A DNA stretch of 64,000 nt from Methanosarcina sp. UBA289. Its GTDB lineage: Archaea; Halobacteriota; Methanosarcinia; Methanosarcinales; Methanosarcinaceae. The notes under the pieces are model-generated. The model ran no database searches. It was not told the DNA's origin and was given only the letters and a program-made list of their open reading frames with translations. The stretch covers positions 17,937-81,936 of the forward strand of contig DAKJ01000003.1 in assembly GCA_002496565.1 (NCBI GenBank). The letters are read 5' to 3'. Below are positions 9,664 through 19,896 of this stretch, in pieces; positions within the stretch are counted from its first letter, which is position 1, and each line of letters opens with the position of its first letter. The position numbers and the translations under genes were made by a program.

Positions 9664-10677
9664 ATGGTAGAAGTCGAAAGAGTTCGCTATTCGGACACTC
9701 TTGAAAGAGAAAAAATACGTGCCATGATCAAAGCTCGCAAAGAGAAACAAAAAGAGCAAAATTTTGAGACCGAAAAGGCCGTGTGTCCAGAATGCGGCAG
9801 CAGAAACCTCGTTCACGACTATGAGCGAGCCGAGCTCGTGTGCGGGGACTGCGGACTTGTCATTGATGCCGATTTTGTGGATGAAGGCCCAGAATGGCGA
9901 GCTTTCGATCATGATCAACGTATGAAGCGTTCCCGTGTGGGTGCGCCCATGACATATACAATACATGACAAAGGGCTTTCAACAATGATTGACTGGAGGA
10001 ACCGCGACTCCTATGGAAAGTCAATTTCTTCCAAGAATCGTGCTCAGCTCTATCGTTTAAGAAAATGGCAGCGTAGAATCCGTGTAAGTAATGCAACTGA
10101 AAGAAACCTCGCATTTGCACTATCTGAATTAGACAGAATGGCTTCTGCTCTTGGTCTTCCAAGAACTGTGAGAGAAACCGCAGCTGTAGTCTACAGAAAA
10201 GCTGTGGACAAGAACCTTATCCGTGGAAGAAGCATTGAAGGTGTTGCCGCAGCCGCTCTTTATGCAGCCTGCCGCCAGTGCAGCGTTCCAAGAACTCTTG
10301 ATGAAATTGAAGAGGTATCCAGGGTCAGCCGGAAAGAAATCGGAAGGACCTACCGCTTTATTTCCAGAGAACTCGCATTAAAGCTCATGCCCACATCTCC
10401 TATCGACTACGTCCCGAGGTTCTGTTCAGGCCTTAACCTTAAAGGAGAAGTCCAATCCAAGAGCGTTGAGATCCTGAGGCAGGCTTCCGAAAAGGAACTC
10501 ACAAGCGGGAGAGGCCCAACAGGAGTTGCTGCCGCTGCAATTTATATTGCGTCCATACTCTGTGGAGAACGAAGAACTCAACGAGAAGTTGCGGATGTGG
10601 CAGGTGTTACGGAAGTCACCATCCGAAACAGATATAAAGAGCTTGCAGAAGAACTGGATATTGAAATTATCCTCTAA
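9664..10677 (+). CDS. tfb: Transcription initiation factor IIB (TFB)
   Basis: Bridges TBP-bound TATA promoters to archaeal RNA polymerase. The N-terminal zinc ribbon CPECGSRNL...CGDCG lies at about residues 38-60, followed by the B-reader/linker region (GPEWRAFDHDQ). Two cyclin folds follow; repeat signatures are GRSIEGVAAAALYAACR (about 190-206) and the matching GPTGVAAAAIYIAS (about 285-298). The 337-residue length is standard. A GGTGATATGAT ribosome-binding site precedes the ATG. Downstream a T-rich stretch ends the unit. Confidence 0.97.
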   Translation: MVEVERVRYSDTLEREKIRAMIKARKEKQKEQNFETEKAVCPECGSRNLVHDYERAELVCGDCGLVIDADFVDEGPEWRAFDHDQRMKRSRVGAPMTYTIHDKGLSTMIDWRNRDSYGKSISSKNRAQLYRLRKWQRRIRVSNATERNLAFALSELDRMASALGLPRTVRETAAVVYRKAVDKNLIRGRSIEGVAAAALYAACRQCSVPRTLDEIEEVSRVSRKEIGRTYRFISRELALKLMPTSPIDYVPRFCSGLNLKGEVQSKSVEILRQASEKELTSGRGPTGVAAAAIYIASILCGERRTQREVADVAGVTEVTIRNRYKELAEELDIEIIL

Positions 10678-10828
10678 AATTTCCTTTATTTTCTTTTTCC
10701 AGTATTTTTTATGTTATTACATAGATAGATTCCCTATTTTTGCATTTATTTTATTTATTTAGGTTTCCCTGACGTGCAAAGGTTTATTTTTGAAAAGGAA
10801 TCATAGAAATATAAAAATCTGATCTATA

Positions 10829-11485
10829 ATGATAACAGTTGAAATTTTAGAGGCTCTTCTGTTAGGATTCTCCGTAGGGCTTACAGGTGCACTCGTTCCG
10901 GGCCCAATGCTTTTTGCAACTATAGAAATTTCGCTAAAGAAAGGCTGGCTTGCAGGCCCACAGGTGGTATTCGGGCATATGCTCGTAGAGGCTGTGCTCT
11001 ACTTGCTGATTATTTTAGGGGCTGCTTCACTTGTGGCTAGTAGCATGATTTCCGTAATTTTCCTTCTAGGAGGGCTTTCACTTCTGATATTTGGGCTCCT
11101 TACCTTAAAAGATGCCAGAGCCACGACTTCTTCTGCACAGATTTCTCAGAATTTCTCAAGCTTGAAACTGATTTCCAACCCTTCTCTGGTAGGCTTAGTT
11201 ACTTCAGTTTCGAACCCATATTTCTGGATCTGGTGGCTGACAGCAGGCGGTGCCCTGATACTTAAGGAATATGAACTGGGAATTATAATCGCAATGGCTT
11301 ACATGATCGGGCACTGGGCCGCAGATCTGGGATGGTTTACTGCCGTATCTGGCTCATTCGGGCGTGGTAAAAACCTGCTCTCCCAAAAGATGCATAGGTA
11401 TATCCTCTACACCTGCGGGATATTCCTGATAATCTTTGGGTTATACTTCATGCTGAATTACAATTATGCAACTCAAATGTCCTGA
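10829..11485 (+). CDS. LysE-family exporter
   Basis: A 218-residue membrane protein with about six hydrophobic segments. The N-terminal GLTGALVPGPMLFATIE is the LysE/RhtB-type signature, in which GPGP/PGP follows the first membrane segment; the central NPYFWIWWLTAGG is also typical. Family members export amino acids or related small solutes; the substrate here cannot be predicted. It stands alone between tfb and a convergent gene. A TATA-like AAATATAAAAAT at about 10808 sits so close to the ATG that the mRNA may be nearly leaderless. Confidence 0.8.
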   Translation: MITVEILEALLLGFSVGLTGALVPGPMLFATIEISLKKGWLAGPQVVFGHMLVEAVLYLLIILGAASLVASSMISVIFLLGGLSLLIFGLLTLKDARATTSSAQISQNFSSLKLISNPSLVGLVTSVSNPYFWIWWLTAGGALILKEYELGIIIAMAYMIGHWAADLGWFTAVSGSFGRGKNLLSQKMHRYILYTCGIFLIIFGLYFMLNYNYATQMS

Positions 11486-11723
11486 ACTTCAGATTTCATG
11501 AATTTCTTTTTGGGTTGCTATCTGCGAATCCATTTGTTCTTATAAATCCTGGTCAAAAACTAAAAATAAACTTATGCCAAAAAGCGGTTCTGTAGAAAAC
11601 CTATCTAAAAAGACTCCAAAAGGTTTGAAGGAAAACAAGCAAAATTATATCATCTTGTTCATTTTAGATTAATGAAGACTTATTATCTAAGAGTATTTAT
11701 ACAAAGCCCAAAAAAACCATTTT

Positions 11724-13508
11724 TCAGGCAAAGCTATTAAAGCATATTTTGTAAGTGTGGTTATTTTCAACCCAGAAAGTAATTGAATTATCCTGCTCTA
11801 TTTTATAACTAAGGAATTTTTCGGATGTATTATCGTAAACCCGTGTGTTTTTTCCAGCAGTTATATTTACATTTACAAGGGAAATAGCACCATTTGTGCG
11901 TGCATCGAATATGATAGAATCTTCAGTATATTGAAGGTTCTCAAAACTGGCATCATATGTATTTCTACTTATTTGACTATACTCATAAAAAGACACTATG
12001 GAGACATTATTTGACTCATAATTATCTATCCAGTTTAGAAACTTTGATCGGCTAATTGAATATTTTATAGCTGGATCATTATCCAGTTCATGGGTAAAAA
12101 CAGGATGTACCATACCTGCTCTGGATGCCGGTTCCCACCATTCCCATGTGTTATCGTCCAGATTCCCAACAACTTTTTCTGCGTGGATTCCAGATTCTCC
12201 ATTTCTCCAGAACATCCCTAAGTTTTCATATGCATAAATTGCATGTTTAACAGTGTCTCTATTTCTCATGGAGCACCAGCTTGTTGGTTTTCTCCCGAAT
12301 ATCTCATAAACGTATGAATATCCTTCATCCATTATTTTATATGCTTGTTCAAGTGGAAAACTATTCAGTTCCTTAGAGTAATGTACTCCTACATCCCAGG
12401 AATCATTGATGACCAGACTGCGCAAATATTCAAGATCTTTTTCATTGCACTGCTCAAGGATCTCTATATCAAACCAGATCGTCCCGTTATTATTTTTGCT
12501 GTTAAGATAGCGTATGCCCTGCTCCGTTGTATTCCTTAAATGCGGTCCATCAAGTCCAAAAGCCAGCATTTTATTGTTTCCAATTGCAGTTATGAATTTT
12601 CTATCTGCTATTTGGTTTATACTGTATATATCAACATCCAGATACGTTCCTTTTCCCAAAATAAATGAAGTGAACTTAATATACCCATTTGAAAAATCGA
12701 CATATGGCAATCTCTGCCTGTCGGTGTTATAAAACGGTGTCACGATACAGTTCCCATTTTTTGTGGAGATCGTATTTGTTTTACTGCATCCATCAAATAA
12801 GATCTCAAAATAAGATTTTTCAGCTGTATTCCCGATGCATAAGGTTTCAGATCTGACATCTTCAGAAGAATCTTTAAAATAGCTTTTCAATATAATATTG
12901 TTATTTATTTTTTGGACAATCAACTTTGAACCCGGGCTATCAATTTCAACAAAACTTTGAGGATCGTCCGTATTTATATCCATTGAGATTTGATAAGTAC
13001 ATTTAACCATTGGTATAAGACTACAGATGTAAAGTGATCCAGTTTGCCTTGGCTGCTCTCTATAGTGAATTAGTGGTATGGAAGCAGCTTCACAGAATCT
13101 ATGAGTTTTTGAAGATTTCATTAAATCTACTGTATGCCCATTTGCTACAAATTCAAAAATAGTATCTGCAACTGGAAATAAACTATAAGGAGATAAACAG
13201 GAGCTTCTTGTGACTTTATACTTTAGTGATTTTGAGGCATTGAAAGAAATCTCTGATCTAAGAATCCCGTAAATTGCAGAATACAGTTTGTCATAAATCT
13301 TATTACCCTGATGTTTTGCAATAAAAATATTATTTGGAATACCGTTAGCTTTAGAGTAATTTTGAGAAAATAAGGTGAGAATACCCTGATCAATATTATT
13401 ATAGACTTTTGGAGTACCGTTACTAGGAAAAGCTTTAGTTCTCCCAATACATGAACATAATGTAGATAGTGTTGGGAAAAATATATTAAGACGATGACGT
13501 CTGTTCAC
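11724..13508 (-). CDS. Exported polysaccharide-deacetylase-like protein, paralogue with a 50-residue insertion
   Basis: Strongly similar over its length to the product at 17429-19054, roughly two thirds identical by eye. The central part (KMLAFGLDGPH, GTIWFDIE, WDVGVHYSKEL, KPTSWCSMRN) reads like a diverged NodB-type deacetylase barrel with candidate Asp and His ligands, but this is inference. The N terminus (MNRRHRLNIFFPTL) is a poor signal peptide compared with the paralogue. Relative to that paralogue, residues of about 108-157 are an insertion (about 13038-13187), with no match elsewhere in the window. It may be a gene on the way to decay or a diversified copy. Confidence 0.6.
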   Translation of the reverse strand: MNRRHRLNIFFPTLSTLCSCIGRTKAFPSNGTPKVYNNIDQGILTLFSQNYSKANGIPNNIFIAKHQGNKIYDKLYSAIYGILRSEISFNASKSLKYKVTRSSCLSPYSLFPVADTIFEFVANGHTVDLMKSSKTHRFCEAASIPLIHYREQPRQTGSLYICSLIPMVKCTYQISMDINTDDPQSFVEIDSPGSKLIVQKINNNIILKSYFKDSSEDVRSETLCIGNTAEKSYFEILFDGCSKTNTISTKNGNCIVTPFYNTDRQRLPYVDFSNGYIKFTSFILGKGTYLDVDIYSINQIADRKFITAIGNNKMLAFGLDGPHLRNTTEQGIRYLNSKNNNGTIWFDIEILEQCNEKDLEYLRSLVINDSWDVGVHYSKELNSFPLEQAYKIMDEGYSYVYEIFGRKPTSWCSMRNRDTVKHAIYAYENLGMFWRNGESGIHAEKVVGNLDDNTWEWWEPASRAGMVHPVFTHELDNDPAIKYSISRSKFLNWIDNYESNNVSIVSFYEYSQISRNTYDASFENLQYTEDSIIFDARTNGAISLVNVNITAGKNTRVYDNTSEKFLSYKIEQDNSITFWVENNHTYKICFNSFA

Positions 13509-13585
13509 TAAACCACCACATCAATTTTATGTCCAACTCTCAATTTGACTTGACTTTATTTAAGTCGATGCCCATCTGAACGCAT

Positions 13586-14290
13586 TTAAGTCTTACGCAT
13601 TATTGCATGATATTTGTACTCGTAATACATCGATTGCACATAAGTCATTTTAAACCCATGTTTATTTGCAATTTTTTCGATTGTGTAGGGATTGTGAGAA
13701 AAACCGAGAATATCTTTTGGACGATTTTTAAAGCTTGCCGATATCATAGTCCGAAACTCGAAACCTATTTTGCACAAAATTTTGAAGACGTTTGTGTCTC
13801 GTGAGAATACCCCTATCTTCCATAATGGGTATAAGCGAGAATCCAGTATGTCAAAAAATACTATTTTTCCATCTTTATTCAGATACTTTGATGCTTCAAA
13901 GATAAATGTATCAATTTCTTGAAATGTCAAGTATTGAATTACACCGGCTGCAGTTATTCGATCAAAGGAAGAATCCAGATTCTTCCAGAGTGTTTCATGG
14001 TCAGCAAGGATTAGATTTATGTTTTGACACTTTTTTTTCTCGATCCTTCTACTTGCTTCTTCTAGCATAGATGGGGAAAAATCCACTCCTACAAGCTGTT
14101 CATATTCCAGAGCATAGTAAGTCAGGAGTTCTGCTGAGCCACACCCGAAATCAAGAAGCGTTTTGCCTCCATCAAGATGGAACAATTTTTCCCTGGCTTC
14201 CAGAGAAAGAAACTCCTCAGACGAACATCTGTGTCCTCCGTGTTTCTTATCCTTAAAAAAAATTTTCCAGACATTTTTTGGTTTCGACAT
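13586..14290 (-). CDS. Class I SAM-dependent methyltransferase
   Basis: A 234-residue protein with a Rossmann-type SAM site: motif I LLDFGCGSAELL (about residues 40-51) followed by the acidic VGVDFSPSML; ITAAGVIQYL is motif IV-like, and DGKIVFFDILD matches post-motif II. The C-terminal GFKMTYVQSMYYEYKYHAI closes the fold. The substrate is not predictable. It is encoded on the same strand as the deacetylase-like gene 77 bases downstream, so the two may be co-transcribed; in that case modification of a surface glycan or lipid is an attractive but unproven idea. Confidence 0.75.
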   Translation of the reverse strand: MSKPKNVWKIFFKDKKHGGHRCSSEEFLSLEAREKLFHLDGGKTLLDFGCGSAELLTYYALEYEQLVGVDFSPSMLEEASRRIEKKKCQNINLILADHETLWKNLDSSFDRITAAGVIQYLTFQEIDTFIFEASKYLNKDGKIVFFDILDSRLYPLWKIGVFSRDTNVFKILCKIGFEFRTMISASFKNRPKDILGFSHNPYTIEKIANKHGFKMTYVQSMYYEYKYHAIMRKT

Positions 14291-14640
14291 GCTTTTCTTA
14301 CTCCTAATTTTGCTCTTTTCTATACCTCTCCCCAGATAATTTGTAACTTCCAGATTAACAGTTTTTTAGCTATTTGTTAAGCTGGTTAGTAGCTGCAAAA
14401 AAGACAAAGAAGTCTCTATTTCACACATATGAGTATAAATATATATAAGTTTTGATTAATTATGATATCAGTAACATAAAATTAACAAGACAACTAAAGT
14501 ATTACGTCTACCCTAACAAATTTGAATGTAGTCACATCTGCTCGTGAATCGCATATCTTTTAATATTAGTTCAAATACACTTAATATAATATATAATTTT
14601 ATTTCACACTTGTTTGAAAATAACCCAATAATACAATATT
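14291..14640. other. Gap with a strong bidirectional TATA stretch
   Basis: TATAAATATATATAAG at about 14434-14449 can be read on both strands; on the minus strand it would give the methyltransferase gene a leader of about 125 nt. No open frame or hairpin was recognised in the rest. Confidence 0.4.
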
Positions 14641-15087
14641 TTAATCCGCTTTTTCTTTAATTTGTTGTCTTCTTAAAGGCACTTCTGATTTATAAAGCCG
14701 CGAAAACAGGTAGACTCCTCCGCTGAAAGTAGATAGGAACAGAACCACAAGAGTCCTCATATTTCTCACAGTTTTCCAGCTCCACCTGTTAGCTACGAAT
14801 AAGGAGCTGAGAGCCAGAGTTATAAGCCCGAAGAAACCGTGAATATACAGAATTGCAGGAGCTGCTCTGGCAATTATAAGCCTTACTCCAGAGTACATCA
14901 TATACAGTAAAGATAAGGCTCCCAGGATGTATCCGAAAGTGTTTATCTTCCCGTGTCTTGGGATTCCTTCTTTTTTTGAACAGCTTAGCTTTAATGCAGT
15001 AAATCCAAGTATATAAGTCAACAGTGTCGAAACCTGCAATTTAAGCGAGATTTTCCTGAGCTGGTTAATGCCAATTCCCATTACCAA
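14641..15087 (-). CDS. Small integral membrane protein (148 residues)
   Basis: Hydropathy by eye gives four membrane segments: about 18-33, 48-66, 75-98 and 108-128, with a positively charged C-terminal tail (SRLYKSEVPLRRQQIKEKAD). The pattern HG..N..GYILGALSLLYM and APAILYIHGFFG has histidines near membrane faces, which occurs in small cytochrome-like or DUF420-like proteins, but I do not recognise the family. It is convergent with nothing and stands 255 bases from divergent trm5. Confidence 0.6.
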   Translation of the reverse strand: MVMGIGINQLRKISLKLQVSTLLTYILGFTALKLSCSKKEGIPRHGKINTFGYILGALSLLYMMYSGVRLIIARAAPAILYIHGFFGLITLALSSLFVANRWSWKTVRNMRTLVVLFLSTFSGGVYLFSRLYKSEVPLRRQQIKEKAD

Positions 15088-15342
15088 TTATAGCACCCCT
15101 CAAAATAAAGTTGCATTTTTCACCTTATTTTCAAAATAAGATCCACGCTTAAAGATTCCTTTGGAAACAAAGTTTCTGAGAAATATTCCATTACCGGAAA
15201 CTTACTTAGGCTTTTTCAGGCTTCGCCAAAAAATAACAATCGGATAAGTGGCTAGATAAGTAGCATAGTAAATAGCCAGACAAATTTTGAGATAGCTTAT
15301 TAATAGAAGGATAACATTAGGCTTCCGAAAGGTCGATTTTCC

Positions 15343-16353
15343 ATGAGAAGGCAGTGCATAAAAGTTCCTAAAAAGAAAGGAGAACCTGTAAGGAGAATAC
15401 TCCTTGAGCTTGAAATTCTGGATAACTCCGTAAAAATAGGTGCAGACCAAGCATTTCTTTATCTTCCCCTGACAAGAGAGCCTGCCCCTGATGAGCTACA
15501 GAGTATTCCTGAAGGAATTGAGCTTATTGAGTTCGATTTCGAGCCCCAGAAAAAGAAACCTGTTCCAGAGGACCTGCTCGGTTTCAACCCTGCTTATGAA
15601 GTTATAGGAGATATCGCCCTGCTGGAAGATTCTGAGCTTGATAATAAGAAAGCCTCAAGAATTGCCGATGCTCTCCTTCGAACCTTGCCGAATATAAAAA
15701 CCGTACTCAAGCCTCTCACGCCTGTTATAGGGGAATTCAGGGTTAAGGAATTTGAGGTTGTTGCAGGTGAGACCAGAACAGAAACAGTTCACAGAGAATA
15801 CAGCTGCCGCTACAAAGTCGACCTTGCACGGGCTTATTTTACTCCACGTCTCTCAACCGAGCGCTCAAGAATTCTTTCATGGGTTAAGGAGGGAGATACC
15901 GTTGTTGACATGTTTGCAGGAGTCGGCCCTTACAGTATCCTGATAGCAAAGAGCAAGAAGCCTTTAAAAGTCCTGGCAATTGATAAAAACCCGGAAGCTG
16001 TTCGTTATCTTAGGGAAAATATAATTCTTAATTCTGCGAAAAATATCAAAGCAATCGAAGGCGATGCCAGGGAAGAAGCAAAAAAGTTTGCAGGGACTGC
16101 CGACCATGTAATTATGAATCTGCCTCATAATGCCTTTGAGTTTCTAGACTCTGCGGTTCTCCTGACAAAACCTGGCGGAATAATTCATTATTATGGAATA
16201 ACTCCTGAAGATAACCTCTTTGAAAGCTCCATTGAACTCATAAGGACGGCTGCGGAAAAAACAGGAAGAAAAATCGAGATTCTGGAGAAAAGGGTAGTCC
16301 GTTCGTATGCCCCTCACCAGTATAATATCTGCATAGAGGCCAGGGTTATTTAA
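15343..16353 (+). CDS. trm5: tRNA (guanine-37 N1)-methyltransferase Trm5
   Basis: Methylates G37 next to the anticodon, preventing frameshifting. The N-terminal domain is followed by a Rossmann SAM domain: VDMFAGVGPYS at 188-198, the acidic VLAIDKNPEAV at about 210, and the catalytic NLPHNAF at 259-265. The HREYSCRYKVDLARAYFTPR segment (about 150-169) is the conserved linker found in the Trm5/Tyw2 family. Tyw2 (wyosine pathway) is the main alternative; the NLPH motif favours Trm5. A tRNA gene follows 130 bases downstream on the same strand. Confidence 0.9.
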   Translation: MRRQCIKVPKKKGEPVRRILLELEILDNSVKIGADQAFLYLPLTREPAPDELQSIPEGIELIEFDFEPQKKKPVPEDLLGFNPAYEVIGDIALLEDSELDNKKASRIADALLRTLPNIKTVLKPLTPVIGEFRVKEFEVVAGETRTETVHREYSCRYKVDLARAYFTPRLSTERSRILSWVKEGDTVVDMFAGVGPYSILIAKSKKPLKVLAIDKNPEAVRYLRENIILNSAKNIKAIEGDAREEAKKFAGTADHVIMNLPHNAFEFLDSAVLLTKPGGIIHYYGITPEDNLFESSIELIRTAAEKTGRKIEILEKRVVRSYAPHQYNICIEARVI

Positions 16354-16482
16354 AGGAAGTCAGAATTATTTAAGGGATAACAGGATTTACACAAGTGTTG
16401 CAAAAGCAAATAGTCCTTCCCGAGCGAAATAATTAAATTCTTGATCGCTATTTTAAGTCTGCTTATCTTTTTCTGTTCATTT

Positions 16483-16554
16483 GCCGTCGTGGCTTAGCGG
16501 TATAGCGGCTGATTCGTAATCAGCAGGCCGAGGGTTCAAGTCCCTCCGGCGGCT
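16483..16554 (+). tRNA. tRNA-Thr, anticodon CGU
   Basis: The acceptor GCCGTCG pairs with CGGCGGC, leaving discriminator T. The anticodon arm GCTGA-TTCGTAA-TCAGC gives anticodon CGT (reads ACG, threonine). The T arm has GGTTCAAGTCC. No CCA is encoded and there is no intron. A perfect copy of its upstream region plus the first 13 tRNA bases occurs inverted at 41461-41505. Confidence 0.95.
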
Positions 16555-17071
16555 TAATAAAATTTTTCCGTTTAGTGCCCTCTTTTTGTGGATTGGCAGA
16601 GAATGAGCAATGATTTTTACAATTTGAGTATTAATACAAGATAAGAGTCCTTCCAAATCAGTGTTAGAACTAAGAATATAGAATACTTATTTTGGGTAAT
16701 AAATGTGCATTTAGACTCCTCCAATAAATATGCATTTTAAAAGTCAATTAGTTAGGAAAATAATCAATAATAATCTTTAAAATCAATAACTAATTAATAT
16801 AAAACCTTTATTTTTTCACAATTTATGTTTATTTATAACTAAGGCGTCTGATATCATTTTCATCCATATAAAATTCAATGATAAAAGTGAGGAAATAATG
16901 CTGTTTAATCAATTAAAACATCTAATCCCTCTAAATAGCAAATAGATCATTTAATGAATGTAGATTAATTGGGTAAGGACTGGTACTATATTTAATTGAG
17001 AAAAATAAGGCTTAATAGTCCTTAAAAACTAATCATTTTTTGAGGAGTCTATAGGAATAATACTGTTATTA
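16555..17071. other. AT-rich gap downstream of tRNA-Thr
   Basis: No gene was seen. Two copies of a word like AATAAATGTGCATTT occur around 16700-16740. The rest is featureless AT-rich DNA. Confidence 0.35.
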
Positions 17072-17180
17072 TTTCACGTTGAATATATTATATTGCCTCT
17101 AAAGAATATATTATCTTGGGTTTTTAGGATAAAATAAGTCCTTTATACGGGTTATATATTTGAAGTCTCCAAGTTAATTG
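17072..17180 (+). repeat. Copy 1 of a ~110-bp direct repeat flanking the deacetylase-like gene
   Basis: This stretch begins TTTCACGTTGAATATATTAT and shares most positions with 19159-19276, including GAATATATTATATTG, the CTTTATACGG word and TTATTTG-like end. It contains good TATA boxes and may act as a promoter unit. Confidence 0.75.
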
Positions 17181-17428
17181 TTCTGTGGGAAAATTACTGA
17201 ACATTTCTGACCTGTTTTATAGCTTCTGACCTTTCTTTCGACAAGAATTAACTAATACAGAGATAATAGTATCAGGCGGGATATTCTGGCCTGCCTCCAA
17301 TCATCTCTATCAAATTATAGACTAGATGCCTACCTTCTACATCAATCTCCCTAAACTAGTATTTTAGCTCATTTTGTGTCAATTCCAGTGGCTAATTAGA
17401 GGTGTTTAAAATAAAGGTCATTGATTAC

Positions 17429-19054
17429 ATGAAGATATTATTTTTCATTGCAGTTGTATTAAGTTTTACTGGAGAGTTGGAATCATTTTCAGATACAACT
17501 AACTTAAAAATCACTGAAAATATTAACCAAGGTAATATCACACTATTCTCACAAAATTATAGTGAAATAAATAATGTCCCGAACAATATTTTCATTGCCA
17601 AAGTTTGGAATAATACAACTAAATCTGAAAATGAAAATTCAAAGGTTCATGAAAAATATAAATCTGAAATTCTTTTTGATAATAATTCGAAAGAGTTGAA
17701 GTATACAACCACAAGAAAATCACCTCTATATCCTCTATATGTTTGTGATCTTACGCCTATGGTTAAATGTAGCTACGAAATCTCAATGGGCATAAAAACA
17801 GATGATCCACAAAGTTTTGTTGAACTTGACACTCCGGGCTCAAAAATGAGAATTAAAGAAATAGATAATAAAACTGCCTTGAATAGTTATTTCCGGACCG
17901 ATTCTGGCAATATAGACTCTAAAAGCATATTTATTGGCAACGCTAAAGAGAATTTTAGTTGCAAAATTATATTTGATGGAGAAAATAAAACAAATACGAT
18001 CTGCACAGAAGATGGTAACTGTATAGTTACTCCATATTATAACCTTGAAAGACAAAAATTGCCGTATGTAGACTTTTCAAATGGGTATATCAAGTTCACA
18101 TCTTTTTTTATGGGAGGAGGAACATATCTGGATGTTGATATACACAGTATAAACCAGAAAGCTGACAGAAAATTCATAACTTCAATTGGAAATAGCAAAA
18201 TGATAGCATTCGGAATTGATGGGCCTCATCCGATAAATACAGTTGAACAGGGAATTAATTATCTGAACAGTAAGGATAGCAGAGGGACATTATGGTTTGA
18301 CGTAAGATCTATTGACGAATGTAATGAGACGGATCTTGAATACCTAAAGAATCTGGTTAATAATGACTCTTGGGAAACAGGTATACATTTCTCTAAAGAA
18401 CTGAATAATTTACCCCTTGAACAGGCGTATAAAACAATTGACGAAGAATATACATATGTTTATGAGAAAATTGGAAAAAAGCCAACAAGTTGGTGTTCCT
18501 TAAGAAATAACGATAACATTACTCATGCAATTTACGCATATAAAAAATGGGGAATGTACTGGAGAAACGGAGACTCAGGAGTTCATACTGAAAAGATTGT
18601 TGGGAACCTGTACGATAACACATGGGAATGGTGGGAACCAGCATCCTATGCCGGAATGTCACACCCAGTATTTACCCATGAACTGGATAAGAATCCTGCC
18701 ATCAAATATTCAATTAGCCGATCAAAGTTTCTAAACTGGATAGATAATTATGAGTCAAATAATGTATCCATAGAGTCTTTTTACGAATATAGTCAAATAA
18801 ATCGTAATACATATGATGCATATTTTGATAATATAAGTTCCAATGGAAATATCATCACATTCAATGCATATACAAACGGTATCAGATCTTTAGTAAATGT
18901 GAATGTAACTGCTGGAAGCGACACACAGGTCTACGACCGTACATCAAATGAGTCCTTGAATTACATCCTGGAAAAAGATAAATCAATTACTTTCTGGGTT
19001 GAAAATAATCATACTTATAATGTGTATCTGAATAACACGATACTTCTGCATTGA
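17429..19054 (+). CDS. Exported polysaccharide-deacetylase-like protein
   Basis: The ATG at 17429 gives a clean signal peptide (MKILFFIAVVLSFTG) and has AAAGGTCA nine bases upstream; GTG at 17402 is possible but would bury the signal. The protein has many Asn/Thr sequons, as in exported Methanosarcina proteins. The central region (MIAFGIDGPHP, GTLWFDVRS, WETGIHFSKEL, KPTSWCSLRN, WEWWEPASYAG) resembles a diverged deacetylase barrel. It is the closest relative of the product at 11724-13508, which lies on the opposite strand. It is flanked on both sides by copies of a 110-bp repeat. Role unknown; cell-surface glycan processing is a guess. Confidence 0.65.
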   Translation: MKILFFIAVVLSFTGELESFSDTTNLKITENINQGNITLFSQNYSEINNVPNNIFIAKVWNNTTKSENENSKVHEKYKSEILFDNNSKELKYTTTRKSPLYPLYVCDLTPMVKCSYEISMGIKTDDPQSFVELDTPGSKMRIKEIDNKTALNSYFRTDSGNIDSKSIFIGNAKENFSCKIIFDGENKTNTICTEDGNCIVTPYYNLERQKLPYVDFSNGYIKFTSFFMGGGTYLDVDIHSINQKADRKFITSIGNSKMIAFGIDGPHPINTVEQGINYLNSKDSRGTLWFDVRSIDECNETDLEYLKNLVNNDSWETGIHFSKELNNLPLEQAYKTIDEEYTYVYEKIGKKPTSWCSLRNNDNITHAIYAYKKWGMYWRNGDSGVHTEKIVGNLYDNTWEWWEPASYAGMSHPVFTHELDKNPAIKYSISRSKFLNWIDNYESNNVSIESFYEYSQINRNTYDAYFDNISSNGNIITFNAYTNGIRSLVNVNVTAGSDTQVYDRTSNESLNYILEKDKSITFWVENNHTYNVYLNNTILLH

Positions 19055-19158
19055 AAGCAAAAAAATTGAGTATGGTCACCCTACCCTAAAAAGGCTGTCT
19101 GGTAATCCAAAATAGGCATGATACAGACATGTTCATATCAATTACCTTTACATTCATC

Positions 19159-19276
19159 TTTCACATTGAATATATTATATTGTCTCTAGGAATATATTCT
19201 CTTGGTCATTTAAAAGGTAAAAAAGTTCTTTTATACGGATCATTTATTTGCAGTTTCCAGAGACTTGGGATTAATT
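19159..19276 (+). repeat. Copy 2 of the ~110-bp direct repeat
   Basis: Begins TTTCACATTGAATATATTAT and matches 17072-17180 in the same orientation with roughly 80 percent identity by eye. The rest of the gap 19055-19896 is AT-rich, without a recognised gene. Confidence 0.75.
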
Positions 19277-19896
19277 AGAAATTGATGCACCAGGAGTTTT
19301 GGCAACTAAAGTTTTTATTTGATCAACAAAATATATAATTAACGTTTATAACATAAATTTACTCAATATTCCTTGAATATGATAATATCTTTACAGAATA
19401 TCTATTGATTTTTGTTTTTGTCACTCAAGAGAATTCGAATTAACAGAAAATAACTTTTTATAAGCTTATTATTTGTGCATTATTGACACGAATTACTATT
19501 TTTTGCTGTTTTTATACTCATTGCCCTTAGTTTATAAATAGTATTCATATATCCTGAGAAAACTGATGAAACATAACACTTTTTTCTTATGACACTTTTT
19601 GCTTACAATTCTAGTAGAATATTGCAATCCATATGACTTTTAAGATCTAACAGTTATCTTCAATCCCTTGACTAAAAAATTAGGATTTAAAATATAATAA
19701 TAACTATTCGATAATATTAAGTAACATTGACTAGCTTAATAAATTGGATTTATATATTTAATCGAGGATTTCAAAGTTAATTCTTAACTGATCTATCAAC
19801 GCTAATCTCAGATCAATGACCGTATGGAACTTAAAGCCTCCTTCTTGGGATTATTGCTGAGATGAAGCATTGGAAATGATTTCTGTGGGTGTTTCT

